Assembly: GCA_014529385.2 (NCBI GenBank)
Contig: CM043949.1
Coordinates: 113,651,477 to 113,715,476, forward strand
Length of the DNA stretch: 64,000 nt
DNA from: Adiantum capillus-veneris
Taxonomy: Eukaryota > Streptophyta > Polypodiopsida > Polypodiales > Pteridaceae
Direction: 5' to 3'
Shown: positions 54,392 through 64,000 of the stretch, piece after piece
Position numbering within the stretch: the stretch's first letter is position 1
How the letters are laid out: the number at the start of each line of letters is the position of its first letter
Notes under the pieces: generated by a model
What the model saw: the letters and a program-made list of their open reading frames with translations, nothing else
The model's database searches: none
What the model was told of the DNA's origin: nothing
Position numbers and translations under genes: made by a program

Positions 54392-54698
54392 ATCTCCGAT
54401 CTTTGTTGGAGGATGTGGATGGAGGTGATTCTACTTTGACTCCTTCAGTTTCCATTCTGACAGGATTTATTATCCTATCTTCTTCATCAAAAGATAGCAG
54501 ATATTCTGAGCTGATTACTGACTCATCATCAGAGGAAGCTTCCTGAATAGGAAATATTTGGGGTAACAGCACATCCAGCTCATCCAATTCTTCCTCCTCA
54601 TATAGTAAACATGCGTCATCATGAAAAACTGTCCTGTCACTATCCTCTGGTAGGTAAAACCTATTGATCGCTACAAAACCAGTTTTGTAGTACTTCAA
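54324..54698 (-). pseudogene. Copy A acidic N-terminal ORF, chimeric start
   Basis: 124 codons. The first 8 (MKYYKTGF) are antisense RT sequence from copy B across the junction; from VAINRFYLPEDSD it is an acidic Asp/Glu/Ser-rich segment. It overlaps the start of the capsid frame by about 70 bp in another frame. Its role is unknown; it probably belongs upstream of capsid in the polyprotein. Confidence 0.5.
54671..54690. repeat. Near-palindrome at the head-to-head junction of copies A and B
   Basis: CTACAAAAC, CA, GTTTTGTAG: 9-bp arms with a 2-bp centre. The same 20 bp is a natural part of the RT gene (51372-51391 in copy A; a diverged version near 56194-56213 in copy B). Confidence 0.8.
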
Positions 54699-54701
54699 GG
54701 A

Positions 54702-55379
54702 ATGTTTGAATGGACAGTCTTACCCATGGGATTGAAACCAGCTCCCTCTCTATGTCAGAAAAGAATTGAGGTTTTATTTTCTGATTGCAAAGAATTCTTG
54801 CTGCTATATATTGATGATATTATACTTGTCTACTCTAAGGATGTTGAAAGTCATATCAAGCATTTGAAGCGGTTTGTGCAAAAGCTCCGAACTACTGGAT
54901 TGGTTCTTAGTCTTAAGAAAATGGAGCTTTGTCAACCACACACTACTTTTTTGGGGGTGGAGATCTCATCTGGTTGTATTAAAATGCAAGATTGTGAGTA
55001 TATTCAAATTTGTAGTAAGAATGATCATGCTATTCTCCAAGCTATACAGGAAGTGCATGTTAAATGTGATCAACTACAACAACATATTCATTCTGTTGAA
55101 AACCAATTGGCTAACCTTGAAACCAAGATTGATCATGTGCATGATATTGCTAACCATCTTTCTGATGTAGTTGTCATCATGAATGATATTGCTAATGAGG
55201 TGCCCACTGATTGGGTTCCCACTTGGCCTATAAACAGTTGTAGTATCATCAACTTTGATCCCAAGTATAATCAATCATTCTATTCAAAATATGGATCAAA
55301 TTTCCATCGGAGAAATCTTTCCGACTTGATGCCTTATGGGATTCAGGGTATGTTGTTTCCTACATCAACCAAGCTCTAG
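54702..55379 (+). pseudogene. Copy B fused ORF: RT palm joined to pre-protease coil
   Basis: 225 codons. Residues 1-97 are RT with the Y-I-D-D box (LLLYIDDIILVYSKD, one extra Ile relative to copy A). After GCIKMQD the frame passes without a stop into CEYIQICSKND, the capsid C-terminus of copy A, then a coiled coil (QLQQHIHSVENQLANLETKIDHV). A deletion or template switch joined the two in phase. It ends inside the protease region after a frame change. Confidence 0.75.
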
Positions 55380-56064
55380 TTCCTCGGCATTTAGTCACCG
55401 AGCTTCCTTATGATATCACTATCTCTTATGCCAACAACACTCGTGGAAAATTTTTTAAAATTGTTTCATGTAAAATGGATTTGGAATATGCTAAGTTTCA
55501 GGTTACTCTTTATCTTCATCCTCATCCTAACGCTGACCTGACAATTGGTGCTGACATATCTCTCAACTCACACCCTACACTGTGAACCCTGATTTTTCTA
55601 TCCAATTTCATCTAGAAAACCAGCCTTACACAGTTCTTACTAAAGCTCAAGGAGCTCTTTTGCTTGGGGGATTGATTTTTGCACTCCCTAATCCACAAAA
55701 AAATGAGTGCTTTTTAGCGTGGTTTGAGGTACAAAAGCTAAAACATCATGATGAGCTACAATCAATTGCCACCCAGGTGACTAAACAAACCAGTGAAAAC
55801 CCCTTAGCCTTCTGGAACAAAGAAGAATATTGGTTCACACTCCCTGGCAACCAACAATCAGCAGGATTAACGGCTACCCATCCTGGAATGTCTTTAGAAG
55901 ACACAAAGCTTTGCAAAGAAGAAATGGACCAGCTACTGAAAAATGGTTTCATCATTCCCTCTAACAATGCTTTTGCATGTCATGCTTTTTATGTGAATAA
56001 TCATTCTGAACAAAAACGAGGAAAGAAGAGGCTCATCACTAATTACAAGCCGATTAATGACTAG
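55380..56064 (+). pseudogene. Copy B protease remnant and RT N-terminus
   Basis: The protease is recognisable by alignment with copy A, but its D-S-G lies in a frame lost at about 55340-55350 (GCCTTATGGGATTCAGGG, one frame off). From 55582, NPDFSIQFHLENQPY to KKRLITNYKPIND (RT entry) is open for 160 codons, then TAG at 56062-56064. Confidence 0.72.
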
Positions 56065-57125
56065 CTAGAAGCTAGGAGATTTCCTTTACCATTAAAGGAT
56101 GATCTACTCCGAAGAATCAAGGACAGTCAAGTATTCTCAAAATTTGATCTAAAGAGTGGATTTTGGTAGTTTAAAATAAAACGTGTTGCTCGCTATAAAA
56201 CTAGTTTTGTAGTACCTCAAGGAATGTTTGAATAGATAGTCTTATCCATGGGACTAAAACCAGCTCCCTCTCTTTGTCAGGAAAGAATTGAGGTTTTATT
56301 TTTAGATTGTAGAGAATTCTTGCTGCTAGATGATATACTTGTCTATCTAAGGATGTTGAAAGTCATATCAAGCATTTGAAGCGGTTTGTACAAAAGCTCC
56401 AAACTACTGGATTGGTTCTTAATCTTAAGAAAATGGAGCTTTGTCAACCACGCACTACTTTTTTGGGGGTGGAGATCTCATCTGGTTGTATTAAAATGCA
56501 AGATCATGTTTTAAAAAAGTTATTGGATTTTCCAGAGCAACTGCAAAATCGCAAACAGGTTCAATCCTTTGTGGATTCTCTACAATGGATAGCGCCACAA
56601 TACCCTCACCTAGCAAAGGATATGCTACCCTTCAAGCAATTGGAGCGAAGCAAGGAATTCTTTTGGTCTGAGAATTTATCCGTGGCTGTGCACAAGATAA
56701 AGGAGATTTGCCAGAAATTACCTCCCTTAGAAATTCCTATGAGTAATCCTCTTATTCTATATTTAGATGCATCGGAAGAGGCATGGGGAGGAATACTGTG
56801 TGAACAGGTTAACGATACCCCTATCATTTGTAGATGGGCTTCCGGAAGATTCAAAGATGCTGAGCAAAGGTATCATTCAATCCCAAGAGAACTACTAGCT
56901 GGAGTTAATGATGTGCTATCATTCCAACCATTCTTGTTAGGGCTACCATTCACCCTAAGAAGTGATTTAAAGAATTTTGATAAATTCCTCTAAGAAAAGA
57001 ATGCAGGAAAATTCGGGAATGCTCGGATGGGCATAAAAATTGAGTCATTTTGATGTGACTTATGAATATGTGCCTGGTCGCAAAAATAATATCACCAATT
57101 TGCTATCTCACGTCAAAGCAACCTA
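56065..57125 (+). pseudogene. Copy B RT and RNase H
   Basis: FSKFDLKSGFW with a stop after it (56167), then LKPAPSLCQ, a damaged catalytic box (about 56320-56345; GAT GAT present but several bases lost) and an open frame 56376-56993 with FLGVEISSGCIKM, WIAPQYPHLAKD and RNase H (LYLDASEEAWGG, PRELLAGVND, LRSDLKNFDKFL). The tail VPGRKNNITNLLSH (about 57070-57112) is the usual end of caulimovirid RNase H. Confidence 0.8.
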
Positions 57126-57391
57126 AGCCATGATGTCACACTCCAATTCTGAAAAGGACAAAATCTCAACAAAGATGTACTTTTTTAAAAATCCGCACAT
57201 CTAGAAAGATATTCGCACTCCACGCACTAAAGCCACTAGCACTAATGTTGTACTTTTTCGGTCGAATTGACACCTGTAAAGATATTCGCACTCCACACTC
57301 ACTATATGCTGGATATCCTAAAAACCCGACACTTGTAAAGGACTACCCGCACTTATCCAGCGTATGCTTGAAGCAACCAACACCCCTCTAC

Positions 57392-57399
57392 TATAAAAG
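57392..57399 (+). promoter_or_regulatory. TATA box downstream of caulimovirid copy B RNase H
   Basis: CTACTATAAAAGAAGGAGAG lies in the intergenic region after RNase H, where caulimovirids keep their promoter. Direct repeats AAAGATATTCGCACTCCAC lie upstream (57207 and 57277). Nothing else tests its activity. Confidence 0.45.
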
Positions 57400-57479
57400 A
57401 AGGAGAGATCCAAGGAAGAAGGGGCCTTTCGTCCAGAGATAATAGCTTATCACATAGAGCTAACCCTAAGGTAGTAAAG

Positions 57480-58254
57480 CGCCATTAGGTAGCATTGCTC
57501 TTTAACATAGCATCTCTCATTTGGACTCCTTTAACCTTGGCCCCATGTTGAGACACATCCATAAGCACATGTCTATATTCTAACCCTTGTTCCCGTTTAT
57601 TCATTTCGGTTGGTTAGATATTAGATTTTATGACAAAGTGTGTTCGATCGGATGTACATAAGGCATATACTTTGAAGGCCTATTGTAACACTTATAGTGG
57701 TTTCATAATTCCAATTGTGGATGCAAGTGAAGATGCTAGTGATTAATTGAAACCACGTGCCACATATAGGCCACCACGATTTTCTCTCCAATTTAAGGCC
57801 ACCACGATTTTCTCTCCAATTTACTTAATTTAGGACTTGGGGTAGTGTGGGAATTTTCATTTTGGGAATTTCATCAAATTAGAGGGGAATTTTTCCCTTT
57901 TTTTAAAAAAGAGCTATCGGTAGGCCCCTATCGCCGACGGTAGAGCAGGGCTATTCACCTTGGCAATTTTGATTGGCTACAAAAGAGAAAACTAGAGTGC
58001 TTCGATAGCCGTAGAGTTTGAGGGTAAGAGAAAACAAGAACCTCTAGAAGACAAAAACGTGGGGGGCAAGGGGAGAGAGAGAGAGAGAGAGAGATGTATA
58101 TTTGTTATTATCGTCCTGGATGGACAAATATAACCTGTAGGACCAAAGGTACATGTGATTTTTTATTATTATTTTGGATGGTCAAATATGATGTATGGGA
58201 CCATAAGATACATGTGATGAACTATATGGATAAGTGACTCTCAATGGTCAAGGA
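57480..58254. other. No gene; part of an inverted repeat pair
   Basis: 57490-57620 is inverted at 63535-63690. A 28-bp tandem pair GGCCACCACGATTTTCTCTC lies at 57769-57823. A short (GA)n at 58075-58094. No coding family. Confidence 0.6.
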
Positions 58255-58258
58255 TTAT

Positions 58259-59544
58259 CACTAGTTTGGTACCAAAAAGGACACTTTAGTGTCCTTTTAT
58301 TGCGAATTTAAATAAAATGATACATGAAATCTAGAACACATCTCAAGAAATGCTTTTATAAACTTATAAAATGTTATTCAAAGTACTCATAGAAATTATA
58401 ATCTCTCACTTTTGATCATAACCTCAATAGTAACTACACTCATGAAAAGAAACTACGCAAAATAGCATTCAATGTTTCATTAAAACTCGTACTCTCGCCT
58501 AAGAAAAAAATCAACAGGGTGCATGCAGTAATCCGCGGTAAGTACTTATATATGTGTTTGAGATTTTTGCAGTTGTCATGTGAGGAAAAAATCCTTTGTG
58601 ACTATAATTAAATATAGAAAGTCCTGTGGGTCAAATATGCAACGTTCACAAATTCATAAAAAACATTTAGTTCATCTAAATTTACAATGTCTTATGATGC
58701 ATATATACTAAATCTATGACTCCATTACATAAGGTGATAATTTTTAATGGTTATGCAAGCCATATTTGGTGATTTATGGCGTATCCAAAAAACTGCGCAT
58801 GCTGTAATTATGATTTTTTCTTTGTCCACTTTTGGATTTTTTTGTTCATCTCACTTATTTGTAGACAAATACCTCATATGGACACAATTGGGAGATTTAT
58901 TTACACACTTTCATTAGTTTTTCATAGCAATGTTTTTTTTTTTGCAAGAAATTGGGCACTACATTTTTTTTAAATGAGCTTAAATTACAAGATGCCTATG
59001 AGTTTGAACCCTTGAAAAATGCTTAGTTGATGGGTATTGACCTATAGATACATTATACACCTTAGGTTTTGTCCCATAACCTCATCATGTTAATGAAAGA
59101 GGCCTTGAAAGACCAAACTTTTCCTCTTTGTTGGTATTTTCAAGATATTGGTCTTTTGATAATTATAACAAAAAACTAGTCCCATAACTAAGTTAAGAAG
59201 CTCAATTTCTTGCTATAATAAGTTTTTTTTCTATCCATACACCTTTAAATCTATGCAAAATCTTATTTTGATGAGAAGTTATATTCAATTTATGAAAATT
59301 TTGTTAAAACTGCACTAAATTTCTATGATTTTTCATCTTAAAACTTATCATTATAATCTTAATTTGGTATTAATTTTGGCAAAAGTAAAATTTGGCTATG
59401 TTCTTCACCTCATAGTTGACCTAAGATATGAACGTGGCCTATGAAGTTTTTTTTTAGATTCACCAAATAATTATGACAAGTTGCTAGAAAAACAGGACAC
59501 TTTAGTGTCTCAAGACATTTGAGTGTCCGATTATAGAACTAGTG
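58259..59544. mobile_element. Non-autonomous CACTA-like element, 1286 bp
   Basis: Starts CACTAGTT and ends AACTAGTG, 8-bp perfect inverted ends beginning CACTA. TTAT is on both sides (58255-58258 and 59545-59548); CACTA elements usually give 3 bp, so this is one base long. GGACACT subterminal motifs are present at both ends (58279-58294 is GGACACTTTAGTGTCC, a palindrome; repeated near 59495). The interior is AT-rich with no ORF of note. Confidence 0.5.
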
Positions 59545-59548
59545 TTAT

Positions 59549-59825
59549 GTGACGAGACACAGTGGAGAGCCCATGCTATGGCTGAAGCGGAATGTATGTA
59601 GGTATAGGTCATGGCTAAAAATGTGAGAAGCAGTTTCAAAATTCGAAGGTGAATTCTTTCCAATCTAATTCATCTCAAATATGAATGTGTTCATGATGCT
59701 CAATAAAAAGTCTACCAAGTACTACAAACCATCAAGCTTGCAATTCTTGAAGTTTAGTATAAACTATGATCTTTTTTTCCCCAGTAAAAGCATCAAAATT
59801 TGTATTAAGAGAGAGAGAGATCAAA
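59549..59825. other. No gene seen
   Basis: AT-rich sequence between the CACTA-like element and repeat R copy B. Nothing recognised. Confidence 0.5.
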
Positions 59826-60013
59826 ATTCTAGCATAACAAGTGTATGACCCATTCTCCCCACCGATAGAAAAGCAATGAAAAAACAAGGTAAAGTTTTTA
59901 CGGTGGCCTCAAGAAGGCAATAATTTTAGCTGTAATAAATTGTGTATGTGTGTGTGAGAGAGAGAGAGGGAGAGGGAGAGGGAGAGGATCTATCTTATAC
60001 ATTAAATTGTGGA

Positions 60014-60057
<44 letters not shown>

Positions 60058-60187
60058 CAATTAAAATTTTGGAGAAACTTGTGCTTTAGAGTACATTTCA
60101 TTTATAATACATTATTCATTGAAATAACTTGTGCTTTTGAAATAACTTGTGCGTAAGAGTGTACTTCATTCATAAGACATTCTTAAT

Positions 60188-60258
<71 letters not shown>

Positions 60259-60385
60259 GCTAAGAGAACATACAAAAATAAAAAATGATATGATTGTTAC
60301 CCAAAAGCTTCATCTTTTCCTATATTGAATTAAATGTTTAGACAAAGATAAGACTTTGTGCCGATGACACCTTTTGAAAACAGTA
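59826..60385. repeat. Repeat family R, copy B (inverted relative to 35195-35745)
   Basis: The reverse complement matches copy A through CTATCGATGGGGACGAATGG-like (here CGGTGGGGAGAATGG), the CA/CT runs and TTTAATTCAATA...AAAGCTTTTGGGTAAC. Includes (GA)n 60017-60054 and (TG)n 60189-60237. Confidence 0.7.
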
Positions 60386-62515
60386 AAATGAAGAACAAGT
60401 GAAAGGATCACGATGACTTTCTAAAACAAATGGCTTATATATTATGAAAGGGCCCCAAAGTATGTCCCTCTAATCTTTTTTCCATTTCTTTTTGTAGGAA
60501 TCAGAGGAGATGCTCAAGTTTATCTAATTTAAAAAGTGAAAGTCTGTATTTGCTTTGCAGCTGGCCTCTTCATTAGAGGGATCACCAAAATATCTCTCTA
60601 ATCTGTGGAAATTCCCGAAATACCCCTCAAATTTCAAATATTCCCAAAATACCCATGTACCTATTTCTAATTCTTTGTTCCTTTTCGACAATCAAGATCT
60701 ATTTTTGAGTGCTTGGCTCGTTGTTCGAGAAAAATGTGTCGGTTTAATATTGTGTCGTTTTAAATTTCAAAATGGCGGTTGAACTCAAGGGAAAAAGGAG
60801 AAATTCCGTCGCAAAATAGAGAGAGATAGTGTGAAAACCCAAAAAAATAGCTTGATCTTTATTCTTTTTGACGATTGAGATCCGTTTTTGAGTTGTTAAT
60901 TAGCAATCTATCTCCAAAGACTCGATAACTAGCTCAAATTCTAGTTTAGGGAATTTATGACAAAATATTGAAACGGGGGGAGGCAAAAGACAGAATGTTG
61001 TCTTGCAGATTTAGACAGATGGCAACGCGTAGTAGCGGTGGTGGATTTTTCTTTTTTGGGCAGGTGTCTCCCAAGGCCAGGCTGACACGAGCGTCGGTGA
61101 TTGCGGCACGTGTTTTTTTAAATGATCGGAGGAAGCTCTAATGGCCATTGAAGCTTCCATGGAGAAGACGGGTAGAGCAAGATGTGAAGCAGCGGGAGGC
61201 AGTCATCTTGCAGAGTTTGCAATGGGGCTCGGGCTATTTTGTACGCATTTCCTCTAGCACCAGCACGTGTCATCGCAGCAGGGCTGTTGCTGAGTCATCC
61301 AAGCGGTTTAGCATGATGCAGGCGACAACGTGATCGCCTTGCAGGCGAGTGCATTATGGGTGTTGCAAGGCTGGTACATGCAATGCATGGGAGGCAGTCG
61401 ACAAACCGCGTGCTATAGTTTGTCCAATTGAAGACTCAGCTAGGAGGACGCAGGGGCTGCCCTGAAATGGCCAAAGATGCCCTCACGATATATGCGAAGA
61501 CAGGTGAGCAAGCAAGGAAGGCGGGCAAGGGAGGGAGAATGTGCACTGGTGTTTGTCAGCTCCATTGTTGCCTGCTGCAAAGGAAAACGATCAGGGCCCA
61601 TCGAGGGGCGAGCATTGGTTCACGCAAGAGTCATCAATGTGGCGTGTCCGACCTCCTGTAAGGGGAGAGCACGATTGTCCTCGGTTTTTCCTTAGAGAGG
61701 AACAGAATCTATGGAACTAACTAATTAATGAAATGCGATAAAGACCCAGTATGTGATAAAGGGCCCCAATAATAAGGTAAATGGTGCATATTGCACATTA
61801 GTATTTTGAAACAAACTAAAACAAAAAGGAAGTAAAATAAAAAGACACATTAAAATTCAAAACAAAAGAATATCTTAATGCTTTCAAATAAGCATAGAAA
61901 ATAATTAAACAATTTACTGAAGTGATTTCTTCTGGAAATCCTCAAATTTAAGAATCGTTTATCAATACCTCAGTGTTTGAGAAAGATGTGTCTGAGCTTA
62001 GGCTTAAGCCGATTGAAAATCGAGATTAGCCGGTTACAAAGGATGGCAAAGGAGAGAAACCTGATAAAATATACTAGAAAATATTTCAAATATTTTGAAA
62101 ATTTAAAAATTTCTACTAGTATTTCCATTTTGTATTTGTGTAAGGAGGAAACTTGCCACTTACACAAAAAGGACTTTCTCGAAGACTGCATCATAAGATC
62201 AAACTCATATGAATATTTTGTTTAATGTTTTGATCTCTAAAGTCATTTTCAAGCATGCAAAGAAAGTAAATGCTGCTTACCATTCTAAAACAATAGAATG
62301 CAACGAACTATACCCCCGGTGGTAGTCTTTTGTAATTGCACTTCTTCTTTAATATAATTCTGCTCTCGTTCTTTCTGGAAAAAAAAAGAATGCAAAGAAA
62401 AGTAAAGACAAGATGTGAAATGAAAGGTAAGTCTTTATCATGCACTGGAAACTATGAAAGCCCTCGTAACCAAGCCCAACACTAAGGGTTTCTTTTAGAA
62501 AGCCAAAAAGTCATA
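60386..62515. other. Insert-like stretch inside repeat R copy B, no gene recognised
   Basis: It separates the two halves of inverted repeat R. 60985-61690 is visibly richer in G/C than its surroundings and gives short overlapping ORFs (61148-61333, 61428-61661, 61477-61695) with no family resemblance. 62320-62380 (TTTGTAATTGCAC, TTAATATAATT, then an A run) looks like a LINE 3' end. Confidence 0.4.
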
Positions 62516-62900
62516 TTGTATCTAATTATATGGTATAAACACACCAAAGTGAAAGAAAATTATTCATTCAATGTGATGGTGAATTTTTTTTACGGTGAGA
62601 GGTTTGCACATTTTCTCCTCCACTCCTTTGTGGCCTTCTTCGGTGCCAACAATGTAAAGGGTCACATCGGTGTTCCAAAATAATAAAATGACAAGGAGCT
62701 AAAGTAATATAATGCTATCAAATGAAGGGACCTTTTAACAAACCAAAAACAAAAGACAACTTTAATGTTTCCCATAAAAAGGGACGTTCAATCAATATAG
62801 GAACTAATAAAATATTATACCCTGTTCATCTCTTATGATTGTTGTTGAAAGCCAACAAACAAGTGATAAAATCACTAAGCTTGCCTACTTGTTGAAAGAT
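62516..62900. repeat. LINE-tail repeat, inverted copy
   Basis: The reverse complement matches 3450-3856 and 32376-32560 (ACTAGTTTGTTGGCTTTCAA, TTGGCCTCAAGAAGGCC-like, GTGGAGAAAACATGCAAACC). No gene. Confidence 0.7.
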
Positions 62901-63534
62901 GAAATAAGTAAAACCCTCTTTCTTGTCCACGAATGGGAGGTGCTGATGGGCAACGCTTTTCTTTGTGTGTCTGCAACTCACCAGTAAGGGTCCAAGGTGG
63001 GCTAGCTCAGCATTGCTGACTGGGGTGCTACATCTCAATCCATTCCAAGCTTTGTGTATCGAGTTTCGAGGTAGCTCCGCTCCGTGAGCTCGCTCCACCT
63101 TCACTTGGAGGGTCAGGGAAGGTCCATGGCAGACTTCCACAACGCTTATTATCTATGCTGCATGCGCTTATTAACTTGCTAAGGTTATTATAAGTGCTTA
63201 TTATCTCCAAGATAATAAGCACTTATTTTCTCTCTAAGGTAATTATACGCAATTATTATCTCCAAGATAAGCGCTTATTATCTCCATGAAAAGCGCTTAG
63301 TATCCCCAAATCAGTACAGTTATTGAGCGCGTTTATTATCTTTTTTTGTGGTGCTTTGCTATTGGCATTTGGAATCCGTTCCCTCCGGAGCCTAGCAAGA
63401 GGGAGTCTACAACTATGATAAAGCAACTACGCATTGGCGGTCAAGAACACTTTGTTGCGCGCATTTTGGACACCATGTTTTTTTGTAAATCTTTACATAT
63501 GGACAAGACACATGGTGTGTCATTAAATCTAATA
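62901..63534. other. No gene; short hairpin-type tandem motifs
   Basis: 63150-63340 repeats the motif GCTTATTATCTCCAAGATAA several times, including a hairpin with 16-bp perfect arms (63191-63206 and 63210-63225, spacer CCA). ORFs on either strand lack resemblance to known families. Confidence 0.6.
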
Positions 63535-63690
63535 TCTAACCAACTCAAATGATTTTCTCATATTAAACTAATCATTTAATGTGGGATAATAAACGAGAAC
63601 AAGGGTAAGAATATAGACATGTTCTTACGGATCTATCTCAACACGGGGCCAATGGTAAAGGGGCCCAAATGGGAGATGGTCTGTCAAAGA
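63535..63690. repeat. Inverted copy of 57490-57620
   Basis: The reverse complement reads TTGGCCCCGTGTTGAG, ACATGTCTATATTCT and ACCCTTGTTCTCGTTTATT, matching 57538-57605 in order. Confidence 0.75.
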
Positions 63691-63764
63691 GAAAGGTTAA
63701 CTAATGGAGCTTAAAAGACCTTAGGGTTAGCTTCATTAAAGACCTCCAATGGTTAGTGTTAAAT

Positions 63765-63930
63765 GTCTTTTGACCTTAGGCAAGCTAGGGCTAAGCTTGA
63801 GGTGGAACCCGACCTAAACTTGTCGTTAACCTCAGGCAAGCTAGGGCTGATGGGAACCCCACCTAAACTTGCCTTTGACCTTAGGTAAGCTAGGGCTGAG
63901 CTTGAGGTGGGAACTCCACCTAAAGTGCTT
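63765..63930 (+). repeat. Short tandem repeat, about three 50-60-bp units
   Basis: Each unit has TTGACCTTAGGCAAGCTAGG or a close variant, then GGGCT, then GGAACCCCACCTAAACTTG-like sequence. Confidence 0.75.
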
Positions 63931-64000
63931 TTCATGCTTGATGACTAAGGTACTTGAGGTACTTGTCATACTTAATGAAGAAGGTGCTTGAGAAGCTTCC

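Larger units (their letters stand above)
50354..54690 (-). mobile_element. Endogenous caulimovirid copy A, reverse strand
   Basis: Read leftward: N-terminal acidic ORF, capsid-like ORF with CCHC knuckle, aspartic protease, RT, RNase H, then 3' untranslated sequence that matches the same region of copy B (57121-57210). The order capsid-protease-RT-RNase H without an integrase, in a plant genome, is typical of Caulimoviridae. No movement-protein gene is in this copy: its upstream end is cut at the palindrome 54671-54690. Several stops, frame changes and an internal tandem duplication make it non-functional. Confidence 0.85.
54691..57480 (+). mobile_element. Endogenous caulimovirid copy B, rearranged, + strand
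   Basis: Starts inside RT (54702), jumps at about 54990 to the coil region upstream of protease, then continues protease, RT, RNase H and 3' untranslated DNA with a TATA box (57392). Copy B therefore holds two RT segments, 54702-54990 (partial) and 56065-56700. Stops and frame changes throughout. Closely related to copy A. Confidence 0.82.

Noticed and set aside
62826-63140. 104-codon reverse ORF
   Set aside because: Overlaps the inverted LINE-tail repeat and shows no protein family resemblance.
63765-63930. CRISPR-like array
   Set aside because: Repeats are imperfect with no uniform spacers, in a plant nuclear context without cas genes.

Overview
This window looks like intergenic DNA from a large, repeat-rich land-plant nuclear genome. 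The evidence is plant-type mobile elements only: Tat-lineage Ty3/gypsy elements with two RNase H domains, a plant L1-type LINE with a DUF4283 ORF1, a CACTA (En/Spm) TNP2/TNP1 element, an endogenous caulimovirid (plant pararetrovirus), several MITEs and very long (CT)n tracts. A fern, lycophyte or gymnosperm would fit the mixture, but the sequence does not fix the taxon. I see no single-copy host gene, no rRNA or tRNA gene and no CRISPR. Nearly every coding region is broken by stops or frameshifts.

Region 1 (1-32 kb) is a nest. The window opens inside a Tat-type gag-pol fragment (G1, 1-2626), cut off by a reverse-strand LINE fragment and a tandemly duplicated LINE-tail repeat. Into that repeat a second Tat element (G2) inserted: left LTR 3983-6338, right LTR 27147-31950. 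The G2 gag is split by a block at 7641-22398 that has imperfect terminal inverted repeats and a TA on each side. Inside that block sits a reverse-strand Tat element (G3: LTRs about 8493-10940 and 17051-19310, gag-pol 16526 to 11169 in one frame with three stops) and a run of MITEs (19312-about 20000). The G2 right LTR was hit by a 2.4-kb gag-only Copia-type element (28487-30900) with an AAAAA target duplication; the G2 left LTR keeps the matching empty site near 5255.

Region 2 (32.6-35.1 kb) holds the most unusual object: a 2420-bp insertion flanked by ATACT, carrying a reverse-strand gene whose protein has an E-R-G-G...H-L-H-L-Q motif followed 54 residues later by Y-x-x-K. This is the motif order of HUH replication-initiator nucleases, so it may be a decayed plant Replitron-like element.

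Region 3 (38.3-44.1 kb) is a degenerate LINE (ORF1, endonuclease, RT, zf-RVT), interrupted in its RT by a 218-bp hAT-type MITE with a perfect 8-bp target duplication and ending at a 130-bp foldback. Region 4 (44.1-50.35 kb) is a CACTA element with decayed TNP2 and TNP1-like genes and short-repeat-rich ends. Region 5 (50.35-57.5 kb) is two caulimovirid copies head-to-head, joined at a 20-bp near-palindrome that also occurs in their own RT gene. Region 6 (57.5-64 kb) has no recognised gene. It holds a 1286-bp non-autonomous CACTA-like element, inverted copies of repeats seen earlier in the window, and small tandem and hairpin repeats.

No genes here act together in a cellular pathway. What can be read is the order of insertions.
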